64,000 nucleotides of DNA from JABDMH01 sp965222645 (GCA_965222645.1 OZ244968.1:124001-188000); one strand, 5' to 3'. Positions 33,021 to 43,262 are shown, counted from the stretch's first letter. Numbers and translations are program-made. Notes: generated by a model not told the origin, from the sequence alone.

Positions 33021-34346
33021 CTATTGGAAAAAAGACTTTTCAATAGTTTCACCGGCCTCTACTTTTTCCAATCTCGATTTAAACTCGTTACTGGTTTCAA
33101 AATCATTTTTTCTAGCAAAAATCTCTTTTAGGGCAATCAGCGTATTGCGGTCATTTGGATCGAGCTTCTCCACGCTCTTGAAATATGGGAGTGCATCTTC
33201 GAAGAGTATTTCAATCTCCTCTTTTTTCATATTGTATTTTTTGGTACCCTCTTTCGAATAATCGCTAGCCAGAGCATTCATTTCTTCTGTTACAATGGCT
33301 GCTTTATTATAGTAGAGTGCACCTATACTATATATGGCATCCGTAAACTCCGGTTTAATATCGGTCGATTTCTCATAATACTCCTTAGCGCTGGCAAAAT
33401 ACTTATCTGCTTCTTCCATATTACCAGCCTTGTACTCATTTTGATACAAGCGATCGTATATGTTACCCAAAGTGGAATACAATGAAGGATTATTAGGTTC
33501 TTTTTCTATAGCAAACTTGAGTTTCTCTTCCAGAACGTCAATTTTTTCCAGCTTTAGGTAGTGGTTTATTTCGCTGAAAAGTAATCCGAGATCATCGGGA
33601 TATTTCTCGCGAGCTGTAGTCAGAATTTCTTCGGCACCTTCCACATCATCATCGATTGTCAATTTATACATCGCATCGTAGACAGCAGCTTTGTCATACT
33701 TCTTATCATAAAGTTGTTTCATGTAGGATTTTGCGGTAGCTTTTTCTCCTGCACTCATAGCTGCCAGACCGGTGATATATAGCTGATTATCATACTCTGC
33801 TTCTACGTCAAGAGGACTGTCTGCACCGTTGTCCTTGAGTAGTTTGTGGATATCCAGGATAGATCGGAAAGCATTGAAAGAAGATTGAAAGTCTCCAGCT
33901 TCATACGCATCCAAACCCGTATTACTTATAGATCCAATCGAATTTCTCAAACCATCACAAGCGTCTTTTTGACCGGATTCGATTTCCAATACTTTTTTGA
34001 AAGCCTGAAATGCAACCATACCTGCATTGGGTTCCAGATCTTTTGCATTTGGGTCCAGTACTTTCTGAGCCTGATTAAATGTATTGAAGCCATTATAGAT
34101 TTGACCCATCATCACCCAAACTTTTGGATCAGCTTTTACGTCATCTTGTTTGATCGCAAAGTCAATGATTCTTTTCGCTTCTTGTAAATCTTCACCGCCG
34201 TTTGTCTGGTCCAGTTTAAATGCATTAAAAGCACGTGTAGCTTTTTTGAGGGCTTTCTTACCGGTGAGTCCTGCTAAGTCGTCTTGGCCTTGAGCCAAAC
34301 CAACAACCATAAAGACTCCCAGTATTGCAAATAGGAGATTTCTCAT
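33021..34346 (-). CDS. Exported TPR-repeat protein
   Basis: 441 residues. A signal peptide (MRNLLFAILGVFMVVGLAQGQ) is followed by helical repeats; TPR-like units are visible in NNPSLYSTLGNIYDRLYQNEYKAGNMEEADKYFASAKEYYEKSTDIKPEFTDAIYSIGALYYNKA and ILFEDALPYFKSVEKLDPNDRNTLIALKEIFARKNDFE. This type is common in Bacteroidota and is likely a periplasmic or outer-membrane-associated scaffold. No enzymatic motif is seen. It has a strong terminator downstream and lies 145 bases downstream of gyrA on the same strand. Confidence 0.82.
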   Translation of the reverse strand: MRNLLFAILGVFMVVGLAQGQDDLAGLTGKKALKKATRAFNAFKLDQTNGGEDLQEAKRIIDFAIKQDDVKADPKVWVMMGQIYNGFNTFNQAQKVLDPNAKDLEPNAGMVAFQAFKKVLEIESGQKDACDGLRNSIGSISNTGLDAYEAGDFQSSFNAFRSILDIHKLLKDNGADSPLDVEAEYDNQLYITGLAAMSAGEKATAKSYMKQLYDKKYDKAAVYDAMYKLTIDDDVEGAEEILTTAREKYPDDLGLLFSEINHYLKLEKIDVLEEKLKFAIEKEPNNPSLYSTLGNIYDRLYQNEYKAGNMEEADKYFASAKEYYEKSTDIKPEFTDAIYSIGALYYNKAAIVTEEMNALASDYSKEGTKKYNMKKEEIEILFEDALPYFKSVEKLDPNDRNTLIALKEIFARKNDFETSNEFKSRLEKVEAGETIEKSFFQ

Positions 34347-34490
34347 TATTTCTGATTTTGATTTAAGTTATTCAAAGTAATTGATCCTTACATAAGACAG
34401 CTACTCAGTTGGCATAGCTGTTTTGCAAACGTTAAACAAATTTAGCAAAATGTTAAAATTCTGAGCGTCAAGAACAAGTTGGCATCGTGG

Positions 34491-36959
34491 CTATTCTTCT
34501 TCGTCACTTTCATTTTCCCTTACAATGGTCAAGTCTGCAATTTCGTCATCATCTCCCAAAGAAATCATACGCACCCCCTGGGTGGCCCTACCCATGATGC
34601 GTATATCATGTAAGGGCATTCGAATAATGATCCCATTTTTGCTTGTGATCATCAACTGATCTTCATCAAAAACGGCCTTGATTCCAACGAGAGGTCCGGT
34701 CTTTTCAGTCACTTGCAACGTTTTGACACCTTTTCCTCCCCGGTTGGTGATTCTGTAATCCTCCAGTGCGGATCTCTTTCCATTGCCCTTTTCAGATAAT
34801 ACGAGAATGGAGGGTTCTTCTTCAGGTAACACACAGACCATTCCGATCACCGAGTCATCCACTCCTTCGTCTAATGTCATACCACGTACTCCGGCAGCTG
34901 ACCTACCCATGGCCCGAACTTTTCTTTCCGGAAACCGTATGGCACGGCCTCGCCGGTTGGCTAGCAACACTTCATGATCTCCATTGGTCAGTTTGGCTTC
35001 TATTAATGCGTCTCCCTCCCGAATCGTAATGGCATTGATCCCATTGACCCGAGGCCTTGAAAACGCCTCAACTAATGTCTTTTTGACCAGTCCCAGCCGC
35101 GTAGCGAAGAGAATAAAGTGACTATTGAGAAAATCTTCATCGGTGAGGTCTTTAATCACAATATATGCTTTGACCTTGTCGGTCTTGGGCAATTCAATAA
35201 TATTTTGGATAACTCTTCCTGTGGCAGTTTTGGCCATTTCCGGGACTTCATAGACGCGTAACCAATGGCATCTGCCTTGCTCAGTAAAGAGGAGTAAATA
35301 GTTGTGGGCATCCGCAACAAACATGTGTTCGATGTAGTCCAGGTCCCTGGTCTTGCTTCCTCTAGAACCACGACCACCACGGCCCTGCACGCGGTATTCA
35401 TCCACTTTCGTACGCTTGATATATCCCAGGTGCGAAATGGTGACTACCATTTCTTCGTTTGGGATCATATCCTCAATACTGATCTCTCCTTCGGCATAAG
35501 TGATGCGTGTCTTTCTCTCATCACCATACTTCTCTCTGATTTCCACAAGTTCGTCCTTGATGATCTGACGCCGCTGAGACTCATTAGCCAAAATCCCTTT
35601 CAGTTTCTCAATTTTTTTCTGAATCTCCTCATACTCCTCTTTGACCTTGTCGCGTTCGAGACCGACCAATTTTTGAAGCCGCATTTCAAGGATAGCTTTG
35701 GCCTGAGTTTCACTCAGTTCAAACTGTGCCATTAGCCCCTCTCTGGCCTCATCAACTGTTTTGGAGTTTCGTATCAATTTGATTACTTCATCCAGATGAT
35801 CAAGTGCGATCAACAAACCCTCCAGTATATGTGCACGCTGCTCAGCCTTATCTAAATCAAACTGCGTGCGACGGGTAATAATCTCGAGCCGAAACTTGAC
35901 GAATTCCTCCATCAATTCCTTGAGATTCAGGGTTCTCGGTCGACCATTTACAAGGGCGATATTGTTTACGCCATAGGAATTTTGGAGGGGTGTATATTTG
36001 TACAGTTTGCTGAGTACGACACTTCCGATGGCATCTCTTTTCAAATCAATAACAATGCGGATTCCAGTGCGCCGGTCAGATTCATCCCGAATGTCACTAA
36101 TTCCCGCTATCCGCCCGTCATTCACCAGATCTGCCATCTTGACGATAAGATTGGCCTTGTTTACCTGAAACGGGATTTCAGATATAATGATCTGATCTTT
36201 GCCACTACTCGTAGTTTCGATTTCTGCCTTTCCACGAACCACCACTCTACCCCGACCGGTGCGATAAGCATCATGTACGCCTTCGAGACCATAGATGATC
36301 CCCCCTGTTGGCAGATCAGGGGCTTTTACATGATTGAACAATTCTTCTACAGTAACGTCCGGATTATCAATCAAAGCCACGATACCATCGATGACTTCAT
36401 TGAGATTGTGTGGAAGCATATTGGTAGCCATACCCACGGCAATTCCCGATGATCCATTGACCAGGAGGTTTGGAAACTTGGCCGGTAATACGGTGGGCTC
36501 TTCAAGAGTATCGTCAAAATTTAGTGCAAAATCGACAGTATCTTTCTTAATGTCATCCAGGAGCTCATCTGCTATTCTAGCCAGCCGAGCTTCCGTATAA
36601 CGCATAGCCGCAGGGCTGTCTCCATCGATATGCCCAAAGTTACCCTGACCATCCACCAGGGGATAGCGCAATGACCAATCCTGAGCCATTCGTACCATAG
36701 CGTCGTAAACAGAGGAATCCCCATGGGGGTGGTATTTCCCCAACACCTCTCCCACAACCCTGGCGGATTTCTTATGAGCCCGACTGTACAGTAAGCCGAG
36801 GTCGTGCATACCATAAAGGATACGCCTGTGAACGGGCTTCAATCCATCCCTGACGTCGGGTAGTGCCCGGGATACAATGACCGACATCGAATAGTCGATA
36901 TAAGCAGACTTCATCTCGTCTTCGATGTTGATCGGTATAATTCGTTGATTGTCAGCCAT
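34491..36959 (-). CDS. gyrA: DNA gyrase subunit A
   Basis: 822 residues. Gyrase A cuts and rejoins DNA to introduce negative supercoils. Seen: MSVIVSRALPDVRDGLKPVHRRILYGM, the quinolone-resistance region HPHGDSSVYDAMVRMAQ (residues 78-93, with Ser82 and Asp86 equivalent to the drug-sensitive E. coli Ser83 and Asp87), the catalytic tyrosine in AAMRYTEARL (Tyr121), the GyrA-box-like VQGRGGRGSRGSK in the C-terminal domain, and a Glu/Asp tail. The box supports gyrase rather than topoisomerase IV (ParC). gyrB is not in the window. Confidence 0.95.
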   Translation of the reverse strand: MADNQRIIPINIEDEMKSAYIDYSMSVIVSRALPDVRDGLKPVHRRILYGMHDLGLLYSRAHKKSARVVGEVLGKYHPHGDSSVYDAMVRMAQDWSLRYPLVDGQGNFGHIDGDSPAAMRYTEARLARIADELLDDIKKDTVDFALNFDDTLEEPTVLPAKFPNLLVNGSSGIAVGMATNMLPHNLNEVIDGIVALIDNPDVTVEELFNHVKAPDLPTGGIIYGLEGVHDAYRTGRGRVVVRGKAEIETTSSGKDQIIISEIPFQVNKANLIVKMADLVNDGRIAGISDIRDESDRRTGIRIVIDLKRDAIGSVVLSKLYKYTPLQNSYGVNNIALVNGRPRTLNLKELMEEFVKFRLEIITRRTQFDLDKAEQRAHILEGLLIALDHLDEVIKLIRNSKTVDEAREGLMAQFELSETQAKAILEMRLQKLVGLERDKVKEEYEEIQKKIEKLKGILANESQRRQIIKDELVEIREKYGDERKTRITYAEGEISIEDMIPNEEMVVTISHLGYIKRTKVDEYRVQGRGGRGSRGSKTRDLDYIEHMFVADAHNYLLLFTEQGRCHWLRVYEVPEMAKTATGRVIQNIIELPKTDKVKAYIVIKDLTDEDFLNSHFILFATRLGLVKKTLVEAFSRPRVNGINAITIREGDALIEAKLTNGDHEVLLANRRGRAIRFPERKVRAMGRSAAGVRGMTLDEGVDDSVIGMVCVLPEEEPSILVLSEKGNGKRSALEDYRITNRGGKGVKTLQVTEKTGPLVGIKAVFDEDQLMITSKNGIIIRMPLHDIRIMGRATQGVRMISLGDDDEIADLTIVRENESDEEE

Positions 36960-36992
36960 TTAAAAATAAAAAACGTTGTAATAAGATGAGGG

Positions 36993-37000
36993 CAAAGATA
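36993..37000 (-). promoter_or_regulatory. -7 promoter box for gyrA
   Basis: The minus strand reads TATCTTTG, a TAnnTTTG match, 33 bases upstream of the gyrA ATG. Confidence 0.5.
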
Positions 37001-37069
37001 GAAAAAATTCAGGCTTTTTAAAAGCTATCTTAGCATCACTGAAAAGTGAATTATCCACAAGCTATTGGC

Positions 37070-38104
37070 ATGGCCAGGAATGACGATACAGACCAAGATC
37101 TGCTTTTGCGAAGATGCATGGATCTGGCCCGGCTGGGGAGGGGACATACAAGAACCAATCCCATGGTGGGTGCAGTGGTCTTAAGTGATGATGTGATCAT
37201 TGGGGAAGGATATCACAGGAAGTTTGGCGGACCCCACGCCGAGGTGGTCGCATTAGACAGATTGCCTCTCGACGAGACCCAGGGATCTCATATCTATGTA
37301 TCCATGGAGCCGTGCAACCATACAGGCAAAACGCCCCCCTGCACTGCTTTGATCCTCGCTAAGAAGGTACAGGCTTGCACCATCGGTCATTTGGATGTCA
37401 ATTCCTCGGTGAGTGGCAAGGGACTTGTTGCACTGCAAAACGCCGGTCTGAGGGTCACTAATTCCGGGTACATTGATGTGGGCAAAGCATTGAATAGAGC
37501 CTTTTTCAAGAATCAGAAAGATGCCAGACCTTATATAGTATTGAAGTGGGCCCAATCCCGTGATGGATTTCTGGGGCGCATAGGACAGAAAACACCAATC
37601 AGCAATGAGTGGACTCGGAGATTAGTGCACAAATGGAGATCCGAATGTGATAGTGTAATGATCGGGTCGAATACCGCCCTTGTAGACGATCCACAATTAG
37701 GTAACCGTTTTTTCTTCGGTGCTCATCCCTGGAGAATTGTGCTGGACCGGAGAGGAAGATTATCGCCGACGGCGAAAATTCTGCAAGCTCCCTCCAAAAC
37801 GATCATTGTTGGAAAACATCGACAGAAGGCTCGTGAGGATGGTGTCCGGCTGATACCTTATCGGGGAGATTTGTGTCAGGTGATCCAGGATCTATACATG
37901 CTGGACATCAGTTCTATTCTGGTCGAAGGCGGCCGGGAATTGCTCGAGAGCTTCATTGATCTGGACCTTTGGGACGAGTGCAGGGTGATCACCTCCCCTG
38001 TTGATTTGCATGACGGTATCAGGGCTCCCGAGTTTGTGAGGCTGCCCCGGGATTTCCTTGCAATTGGGAGTGATAAAATAGCAGTTTTCATTAGGGAGAA
38101 TTAG
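37070..38104 (+). CDS. ribD: Bifunctional riboflavin biosynthesis protein RibD
   Basis: 344 residues from the ATG giving MARNDDTDQDLLLRRCM; an in-frame GTG at 37046 would add eight. The N-terminal deaminase has the zinc motifs GGPHAEVVAL and MEPCNHTGKTPPCTALI (His-Cys-Cys). The C-terminal reductase has YIVLKWAQSRDGFLGR, SDSVMIGSNTALVDDPQL and ILVEGGRELLESFIDLDL. The protein deaminates then reduces the pyrimidine intermediate in riboflavin synthesis. Other rib genes are not adjacent. Confidence 0.95.
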   Translation: MARNDDTDQDLLLRRCMDLARLGRGHTRTNPMVGAVVLSDDVIIGEGYHRKFGGPHAEVVALDRLPLDETQGSHIYVSMEPCNHTGKTPPCTALILAKKVQACTIGHLDVNSSVSGKGLVALQNAGLRVTNSGYIDVGKALNRAFFKNQKDARPYIVLKWAQSRDGFLGRIGQKTPISNEWTRRLVHKWRSECDSVMIGSNTALVDDPQLGNRFFFGAHPWRIVLDRRGRLSPTAKILQAPSKTIIVGKHRQKAREDGVRLIPYRGDLCQVIQDLYMLDISSILVEGGRELLESFIDLDLWDECRVITSPVDLHDGIRAPEFVRLPRDFLAIGSDKIAVFIREN

Positions 38105-38171
38105 GAGTTCTTGCGAGTGGAAGGGTTTTTGTTAAAATTCTTTTAAAGATCACGTTGTATGCACCCTGATC

Positions 38172-38202
38172 TTGTCAAACATGTTACTATATCGTTACTT
38201 TG
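38172..38202 (+). promoter_or_regulatory. Promoter of the thioredoxin-fold gene
   Basis: TTG at 38172-38174, 20-base spacer, then TTACTTTG at 38195-38202. This is one mismatch from the Bacteroidota TAnnTTTG -7 element with correct -33 spacing, and it ends 39 bases before the ATG at 38242. Confidence 0.6.
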
Positions 38203-38241
38203 TAAATTCGTTTACGATCAACAGGAAGTAAAGAAGAATAA

Positions 38242-38784
38242 ATGCGGAAAGGTGCTGTAAAGATTGGGAGCTTTATCTTAGCAATATTCTTGTTGGGGTC
38301 CGTTGCCCATGCCCAGAAGATCAAGTGGATGACCTTTGAAGAGGCACTGGAGGCCCAATCAAAAAAGAAGAAAAAAGTGATGGTAGACGTGTTTACCAGC
38401 TGGTGTACATGGTGTGCTAAAATGGACCAATCCACTTTCCAAAATCCGTTCATCGTCGAATATGTCAACGAACATTTTTATCCTGTCAAATTTGATGCGG
38501 AGCAACAATTACCCATACACTTTAAAGGAAAGGATTATGAATTTGTCCGTAGGGGAAGACAGAGCTATCACGAGCTGGCCGTGCAGCTTACCTTGGGTCG
38601 CCTGAGCTATCCTACCGTGGCCTTCCTGGACGAAGAAATGGAGGTGATACAAGCAATCCGGGGCTTTCAATCAGCACTGCGTTTTGAGCAGATCATGACC
38701 TATTTTGCCCGTGATTTCCACAAGACCGTTCCCTGGTCTACATTTAGCGAGAATTACCATGCGGTAAGTAACAAGAATCATTAG
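38242..38784 (+). CDS. Exported thioredoxin-fold protein
   Basis: 180 residues. A signal peptide (LAIFLLGSVAHAQ) precedes a thioredoxin-7 type domain: KVMVDVFTSWCTWCAKMDQSTFQNPFIVEYVNEHFYPVKFDAEQ with the redox CxxC (Cys-Thr-Trp-Cys), then SYPTVAFLDEEMEVIQAIRGFQS. It is expected to act as a periplasmic thiol oxidoreductase, for example in cytochrome or outer-membrane protein maturation. It stands alone, with a recognisable promoter. Confidence 0.88.
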   Translation: MRKGAVKIGSFILAIFLLGSVAHAQKIKWMTFEEALEAQSKKKKKVMVDVFTSWCTWCAKMDQSTFQNPFIVEYVNEHFYPVKFDAEQQLPIHFKGKDYEFVRRGRQSYHELAVQLTLGRLSYPTVAFLDEEMEVIQAIRGFQSALRFEQIMTYFARDFHKTVPWSTFSENYHAVSNKNH

Positions 38785-38835
38785 TGGAGAGGATCAGACC
38801 GGGTAAACTATCTAGTTAAGTAAACGCTGAGAAAT

Positions 38836-39771
38836 TTATTGATCAGTTGGATTGTTCCAATATTCTATCCTGGTCTGAAACCTCCCCGGATCTAAAGGCC
38901 AATGGCTTAATTCAACTTCTGATTCAACTGATTCTTCCAGCGAATCTGTAAATAAATCGGCAAAGAAATCAAAACCAGTCTCTGCTTCCACTTCGTCGAT
39001 GGATTTGATGTAATCTTGCAGCGGATCAAATGAGATTGCATTTGGAATCACAAATCCAATGCCCGATGGCCTGGGTTGCCCAGAGTCAATGACAACTTTG
39101 AAAAATGAGCTGGGTACAGCGACTTGATTAGCTCCTATTTTACGCTTAGAGCGCTTGTCGAATATTGGTCCCGTCACGATATACAGGGCACCATGTTTCC
39201 TGGCCCAATCCCGTATTTGCTCTTCAAGTTCACGCCATATACCCCCGTTGAAGGCGTAAACCTGGGGACAAATGTTGCTCATTAAAAAGGTCTCCTGCAT
39301 TGTCTCAGCAGAAAAAGCACGATCAGCGGCAGGAACGAGATGTCCTTTGGTATATCCCGAGTTTTTGTAATCGAGAAACGTCGCCGATCTTGTGCTTATA
39401 GCAGGATCTTCTCTAAAGAAATCCGAGCGCTCGACCTTTGATGCATTGAGATGCTGCACCTTGAGCTCGTAGGCTGCCCAGGATGGTTGCTCATGGTGTT
39501 CACTATAAGCCAGGACATGGCTCTTATACCGGTAGACTTGATCTTTGGTGGGTGCTGGTAAGTAATAAAGATCACCAAGATCCCGGGTCGAGCTCTTTGG
39601 TAGAAAAAGACGATTGAGAAAAGGTCTTGACAAGACGGCCATGATCACCATTATGGCACATAAGAGAATCAATTTCAGCCATCCTGAAAATAGTCTGTGT
39701 TTGCTACGATGATTTCTTCGAAATGTTGCCACAGTACTCGTGTTCGTTAGCAATCTTGTATCTCGCAGCAA
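38836..39771 (-). CDS. DNA/RNA non-specific endonuclease (NucA/NUC1 family), membrane-anchored
   Basis: 311 residues. A single hydrophobic N-terminal segment (LKLILLCAIMVIMAVL, about 30-48) should anchor it. The ββα-metal nuclease motif appears as GYTKGHLVPAADRAF (catalytic His in KGHLVPAAD, where many relatives read RGH) and the metal-binding Asn region MSNICPQVYAFNGGIWRELEEQIRDWA, followed by LYIVTGPIF and QVAVPSSFFKVV. It cuts DNA and RNA without sequence preference; in Bacteroidota it is usually placed in the periplasm or outside. Confidence 0.88.
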   Translation of the reverse strand: MLRDTRLLTNTSTVATFRRNHRSKHRLFSGWLKLILLCAIMVIMAVLSRPFLNRLFLPKSSTRDLGDLYYLPAPTKDQVYRYKSHVLAYSEHHEQPSWAAYELKVQHLNASKVERSDFFREDPAISTRSATFLDYKNSGYTKGHLVPAADRAFSAETMQETFLMSNICPQVYAFNGGIWRELEEQIRDWARKHGALYIVTGPIFDKRSKRKIGANQVAVPSSFFKVVIDSGQPRPSGIGFVIPNAISFDPLQDYIKSIDEVEAETGFDFFADLFTDSLEESVESEVELSHWPLDPGRFQTRIEYWNNPTDQ

Positions 39772-39842
39772 GGCATTTAAGATTAACGGGCTTTAGCTTC
39801 ACCTTAGTGCAAACTTGCTTTTACAAGTCAGTATGGCTCGAT

Positions 39843-41798
39843 TCACCGGATCAGCGTGACATCTCCCGCAAAACTCTCCCTTGATCCATCTGGAAACCCA
39901 AGAGTCACTTTGTAGACGTAGACTCCCGGTCCGAGGGCTGATCCCGCAGCCCGGCCATCCCATCCGTCTCTTTCGCTATTTACTCTGATGTCCCTTTTGT
40001 GGAAGAGTCTCTGGCCCCATCTGCTAAAAATCTCAAAGCTCTCGATTAAATAAGGAAAACGTCCCACTATGTAGAAAAAATCATTAATGCCATCCTGATT
40101 GGGACTAAACGCATTGGGAATCCATATATATACATTTCGATCTACGTTTATATCTAAATAATCGTCTTCGGCACATCCGGCACCATCTGTTACCGTCAGT
40201 TTATAACGCGTATCAAAAAATGGCCGGGCACTTGCCATTTCACAGGTAGAGCATGATAAAGTGGAGACCTCATCAGATTCGCTATAACTGTAACTGAAAG
40301 GACCCACTCCAGTTACCATGGGCTGGATCAATACACTGTCTCCCAAGATAATCTCTCGATCCTCACCAGCATTTACGAATAGCGGGGGACTCAGTTCGAC
40401 AATAATGGTATCTGAAACACGCTCACAAAGGGTCGATGCTTCAACCCAATAGGTTCCGGCCTCTGTCACGGCAAATGAGGGTGAGGTCGAACCGTCATGC
40501 CACCGGTAACTGGCAAAGGGCTGTGTACCATTGAGTAGTAAAGTATCTCCCGAACACAGAAGCCGATTTTGACTTTGTAAATCGACATTGAGGGACAGTA
40601 CCTCCACAGCAGTAGGATCATCAATGGCGAGGGTTGTTGGATCATCCGACAGGGTGAATCCACCCATTGATTCAGGCAAGCCATTTAGCCTTGCCTGGTT
40701 GAGATATGTGCCGGCAAGGTCTTCGCCAAGCCGCACCTTCACTACAATACTGTCGATACCCAAAGGGACAGACATGTTGCGAATAAGGATTTCGCTTGGG
40801 TTTCCGGTATCGATGACATCACCCCCATATGGATTTCGAATAATTTCTTCCAATTCAAATCCTTCTGGCATCAGATCATAGAAGTCGATTCCAAAGCGTT
40901 CGGTGGCACTTGCGTTGGCGACTGTAAAAGTGAACAGCACCTCTGAGCAAGGTGAGGTCACTCTGGGGAAGGCGGATTTCTCCAGTTCAATCGTGTATGG
41001 ACAGGAACATCCATCACTTCGATCAGCGGGCTCTCCGGAAGTCAACACCGAGATTACCCCAGATCTCTTATCAATGTTAAATAATGTGTTCTGATCATTT
41101 CCCTCTGAGGGGCGGCCGTAACCATAGAGTTGACCAAATGCATCAAAGAACAATGTCCCCATCGAGGTACAGGGCTGCCCAAGCCTTCCTGCAGGTGAAA
41201 CTTGTCCAGTTTCTGTATTGATCGTAATGAGTGTCCGGTTATTGCTATCGTAGGCATAGCAGATTCCGGAAAATGGATCAAAGTCCATATCGAAAAAAAG
41301 GTAGGGATTGTTTTGCAAGAGGACAGTACGTGTAGGGAATGTGGGGTCCGTAAGGTCTATAAACACGAGATTGCGATTGGAGCTACCCAGTATAAAGTCT
41401 CTCGGTGTTCCTGAAATGACGAGGTATCGTCCATCCGGTGTACAAGCACCTGCAAAATACCTCAAATCCTCAATTTCGGTGAGCTCTCGCAATTGGGTAA
41501 GGCTTCCATCTGATCCGATCTTCATCAGCGCCTTATTCTTCTGATTTATGATGTATATATAATTATCCGTGCTTCGATATCCCATTGCGTTGAGATCAAA
41601 ACCCGTTGAAAAATTCGGTAGTTCTCTAAAGGTCACCCGGTTGGTCTGGGGATCAATCCGGACGGTGTAAAGCACATTGTAATCCAGCGAATTCGGTCGT
41701 AGGGTCAGATAATAGTCTCCACGGCACACGAAAGGTTCTTGAGCTTCAAGTGCGACGCAGTATAACAGGATAAAGCAGATAGTTCCTACTTGTTTCAC
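39843..41798 (-). CDS. Surface protein with T9SS type-B sorting domain
   Basis: 651 residues. A signal peptide (TICFILLYCVALEAQ) is followed by a propeller-like segment of about 240 residues (repeats like YLVISGTPRDFILGSSNRNLVFIDL, DMDFDPFSGICYAYDSNNRTLITINTETGQV), then beta domains with DUF11-like text (TFTVANASATERFGIDFYDLMPEGFELEEII) and an Ig-like segment. The last 90 residues, YIWIPNAFSPNQDGINDFFYI ... FSRWGQRLFHKRD ... GVYVYKVTLGFPDG, are a CHU_C/gliding-motility C-terminal type-B sorting domain. It is likely a cell-surface adhesin or glycan-binding protein. Confidence 0.87.
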   Translation of the reverse strand: MKQVGTICFILLYCVALEAQEPFVCRGDYYLTLRPNSLDYNVLYTVRIDPQTNRVTFRELPNFSTGFDLNAMGYRSTDNYIYIINQKNKALMKIGSDGSLTQLRELTEIEDLRYFAGACTPDGRYLVISGTPRDFILGSSNRNLVFIDLTDPTFPTRTVLLQNNPYLFFDMDFDPFSGICYAYDSNNRTLITINTETGQVSPAGRLGQPCTSMGTLFFDAFGQLYGYGRPSEGNDQNTLFNIDKRSGVISVLTSGEPADRSDGCSCPYTIELEKSAFPRVTSPCSEVLFTFTVANASATERFGIDFYDLMPEGFELEEIIRNPYGGDVIDTGNPSEILIRNMSVPLGIDSIVVKVRLGEDLAGTYLNQARLNGLPESMGGFTLSDDPTTLAIDDPTAVEVLSLNVDLQSQNRLLCSGDTLLLNGTQPFASYRWHDGSTSPSFAVTEAGTYWVEASTLCERVSDTIIVELSPPLFVNAGEDREIILGDSVLIQPMVTGVGPFSYSYSESDEVSTLSCSTCEMASARPFFDTRYKLTVTDGAGCAEDDYLDINVDRNVYIWIPNAFSPNQDGINDFFYIVGRFPYLIESFEIFSRWGQRLFHKRDIRVNSERDGWDGRAAGSALGPGVYVYKVTLGFPDGSRESFAGDVTLIR

Positions 41799-41946
41799 TC
41801 CCCGTGGCTGTTTATTAAATGTACGTATTTATATGTGGTAACGGATAAAGTTCTATGAAGTTTAATTCAGATTCGGTAGAATCTTATCTTTATTTTGTGC
41901 TCTTATTTTTCTTTCCGATACCAATCTGCATTGATTTGCACTGCCC

Positions 41947-43224
41947 ATGATGCCGCTAGCAGAAAGAATGCGTCCCACCTCTTTAGAGGATTTTATAGGT
42001 CAAGACCATTTGGTGGGAGAGGAAGGTATTTTGAGGAAAAGTCTTCAGAGTGGGAAAATTCCATCATTTATATTGTGGGGTCCCCCTGGGGTGGGAAAAA
42101 CCACGCTTGCTAAAATCATTGCACATGATCTGAAACGATCTTTTCAAGTGTTGAGTGCTGTAAATGCCGGAGTCAAGGAAGTCCGGTCAGCGATTGATAA
42201 AGCGCGAAAGCAACGTTTTTTTGATAGTCCGAATTCTATCCTTTTCATTGATGAAATTCACCGGTTTAGCAAGTCGCAACAGGATTCGTTACTCGGCGCT
42301 GTCGAGGAAGGAATAATTACACTTATTGGTGCCACTACCGAAAATCCGTCATTTGAAGTCATTTCACCCTTGTTATCAAGGTGCCAGGTCTATATACTTT
42401 ACCCTCTGACTGGACCTGAACTGGAGTTGCTTGCGAAGCGTGCCATAGCAAGGGATACGGAATTGCGAAAGAGACAGATCGAGGTGCAGGATTTTGATGG
42501 ATTGATCGGTACCTCTGGCGGGGATGCGCGGAGATTATTGAATGCCATGGAGATTGCTGTTAATGCCCAGGCTGAAGATCCCGTCCAGCTTAATGCCGAG
42601 ACCATTGCCCAGAGTGTACAGAGGAATTTGGCCAAGTATGACAAGGGTGGAGAGCTGCACTATGACATCATATCGGCTTTCATAAAAGCGATAAGGGGAA
42701 GTGATCCCAATGCTGCAATCTACTGGCTTGCCCGGATGGTCGAAGGGGGTGAAGATGTGAAGTTTATTTGCCGTCGTATGATCATTTCTGCTGCGGAGGA
42801 TATTGGTCTGGCCAACCCAAACGCGTTACTACTCGCCACAGCAACTTTTGATGCGGTGCAGGTGATCGGATTGCCGGAGGCCAGAATCATTATGGCAGAG
42901 ACTGCGATCTACCTGGCTCAGAGTAGCAAGAGCAATTCGGCATACAAGGCCATCAGCGCTGGTCAGGATCTCGTGCGTAAGACTGGAGATCTGCCCGTGC
43001 CCTTGCATCTGCGGAATGCTGCAACCTCGCTCATGAAATCACTGGACTACGGCAAAGACTACAAATACGCCCATGATTATGAGGGGAGCTTCGCGGATCT
43101 GGAATTTTTACCCGATCAAATCTCCGGCACTAAGCTATATGATCCCGGAGAAAACACTACCGAGCAAAAATCCCGAAATCAACTGTTGAAATGGTGGAAG
43201 CAGAAATATGGCTATGGGGAATGA
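41947..43224 (+). CDS. rarA: Replication-associated recombination protein A (RarA/MgsA)
   Basis: 425 residues. An AAA+ ATPase acting at stalled forks. Seen: PLAERMRPTSLEDFIGQDHLVGE, Walker A WGPPGVGKTTLAK (about 41-53), Walker B SILFIDEIHRFSKSQQDSLL, sensor 1 IGATTENPSFEVISPLLSRC, and the tetramerisation C-terminal region HYDIISAFIKAIRGSDPNAAIYWLARMVEGGED and PVPLHLRNAATSLMK. The domain order and length match RarA/MgsA/WRNIP1. Confidence 0.95.
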   Translation: MMPLAERMRPTSLEDFIGQDHLVGEEGILRKSLQSGKIPSFILWGPPGVGKTTLAKIIAHDLKRSFQVLSAVNAGVKEVRSAIDKARKQRFFDSPNSILFIDEIHRFSKSQQDSLLGAVEEGIITLIGATTENPSFEVISPLLSRCQVYILYPLTGPELELLAKRAIARDTELRKRQIEVQDFDGLIGTSGGDARRLLNAMEIAVNAQAEDPVQLNAETIAQSVQRNLAKYDKGGELHYDIISAFIKAIRGSDPNAAIYWLARMVEGGEDVKFICRRMIISAAEDIGLANPNALLLATATFDAVQVIGLPEARIIMAETAIYLAQSSKSNSAYKAISAGQDLVRKTGDLPVPLHLRNAATSLMKSLDYGKDYKYAHDYEGSFADLEFLPDQISGTKLYDPGENTTEQKSRNQLLKWWKQKYGYGE

Positions 43225-43254
43225 AAGCATTCAATAGCCATCGTTGGATTAGTG

Positions 43255-43262
43255 TAACTTTG
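43255..43262 (+). promoter_or_regulatory. -7 promoter box for the acyl-CoA dehydrogenase gene
   Basis: TAACTTTG matches TAnnTTTG and lies 32 bases before the ATG at 43295. Confidence 0.5.

Noticed and set aside
40955..40975. GGTGAGGTCACTCTGG, resembling the MITE end
   Set aside because: Lies within a well-conserved coding part of the T9SS type-B protein and has no MITE interior; chance similarity.
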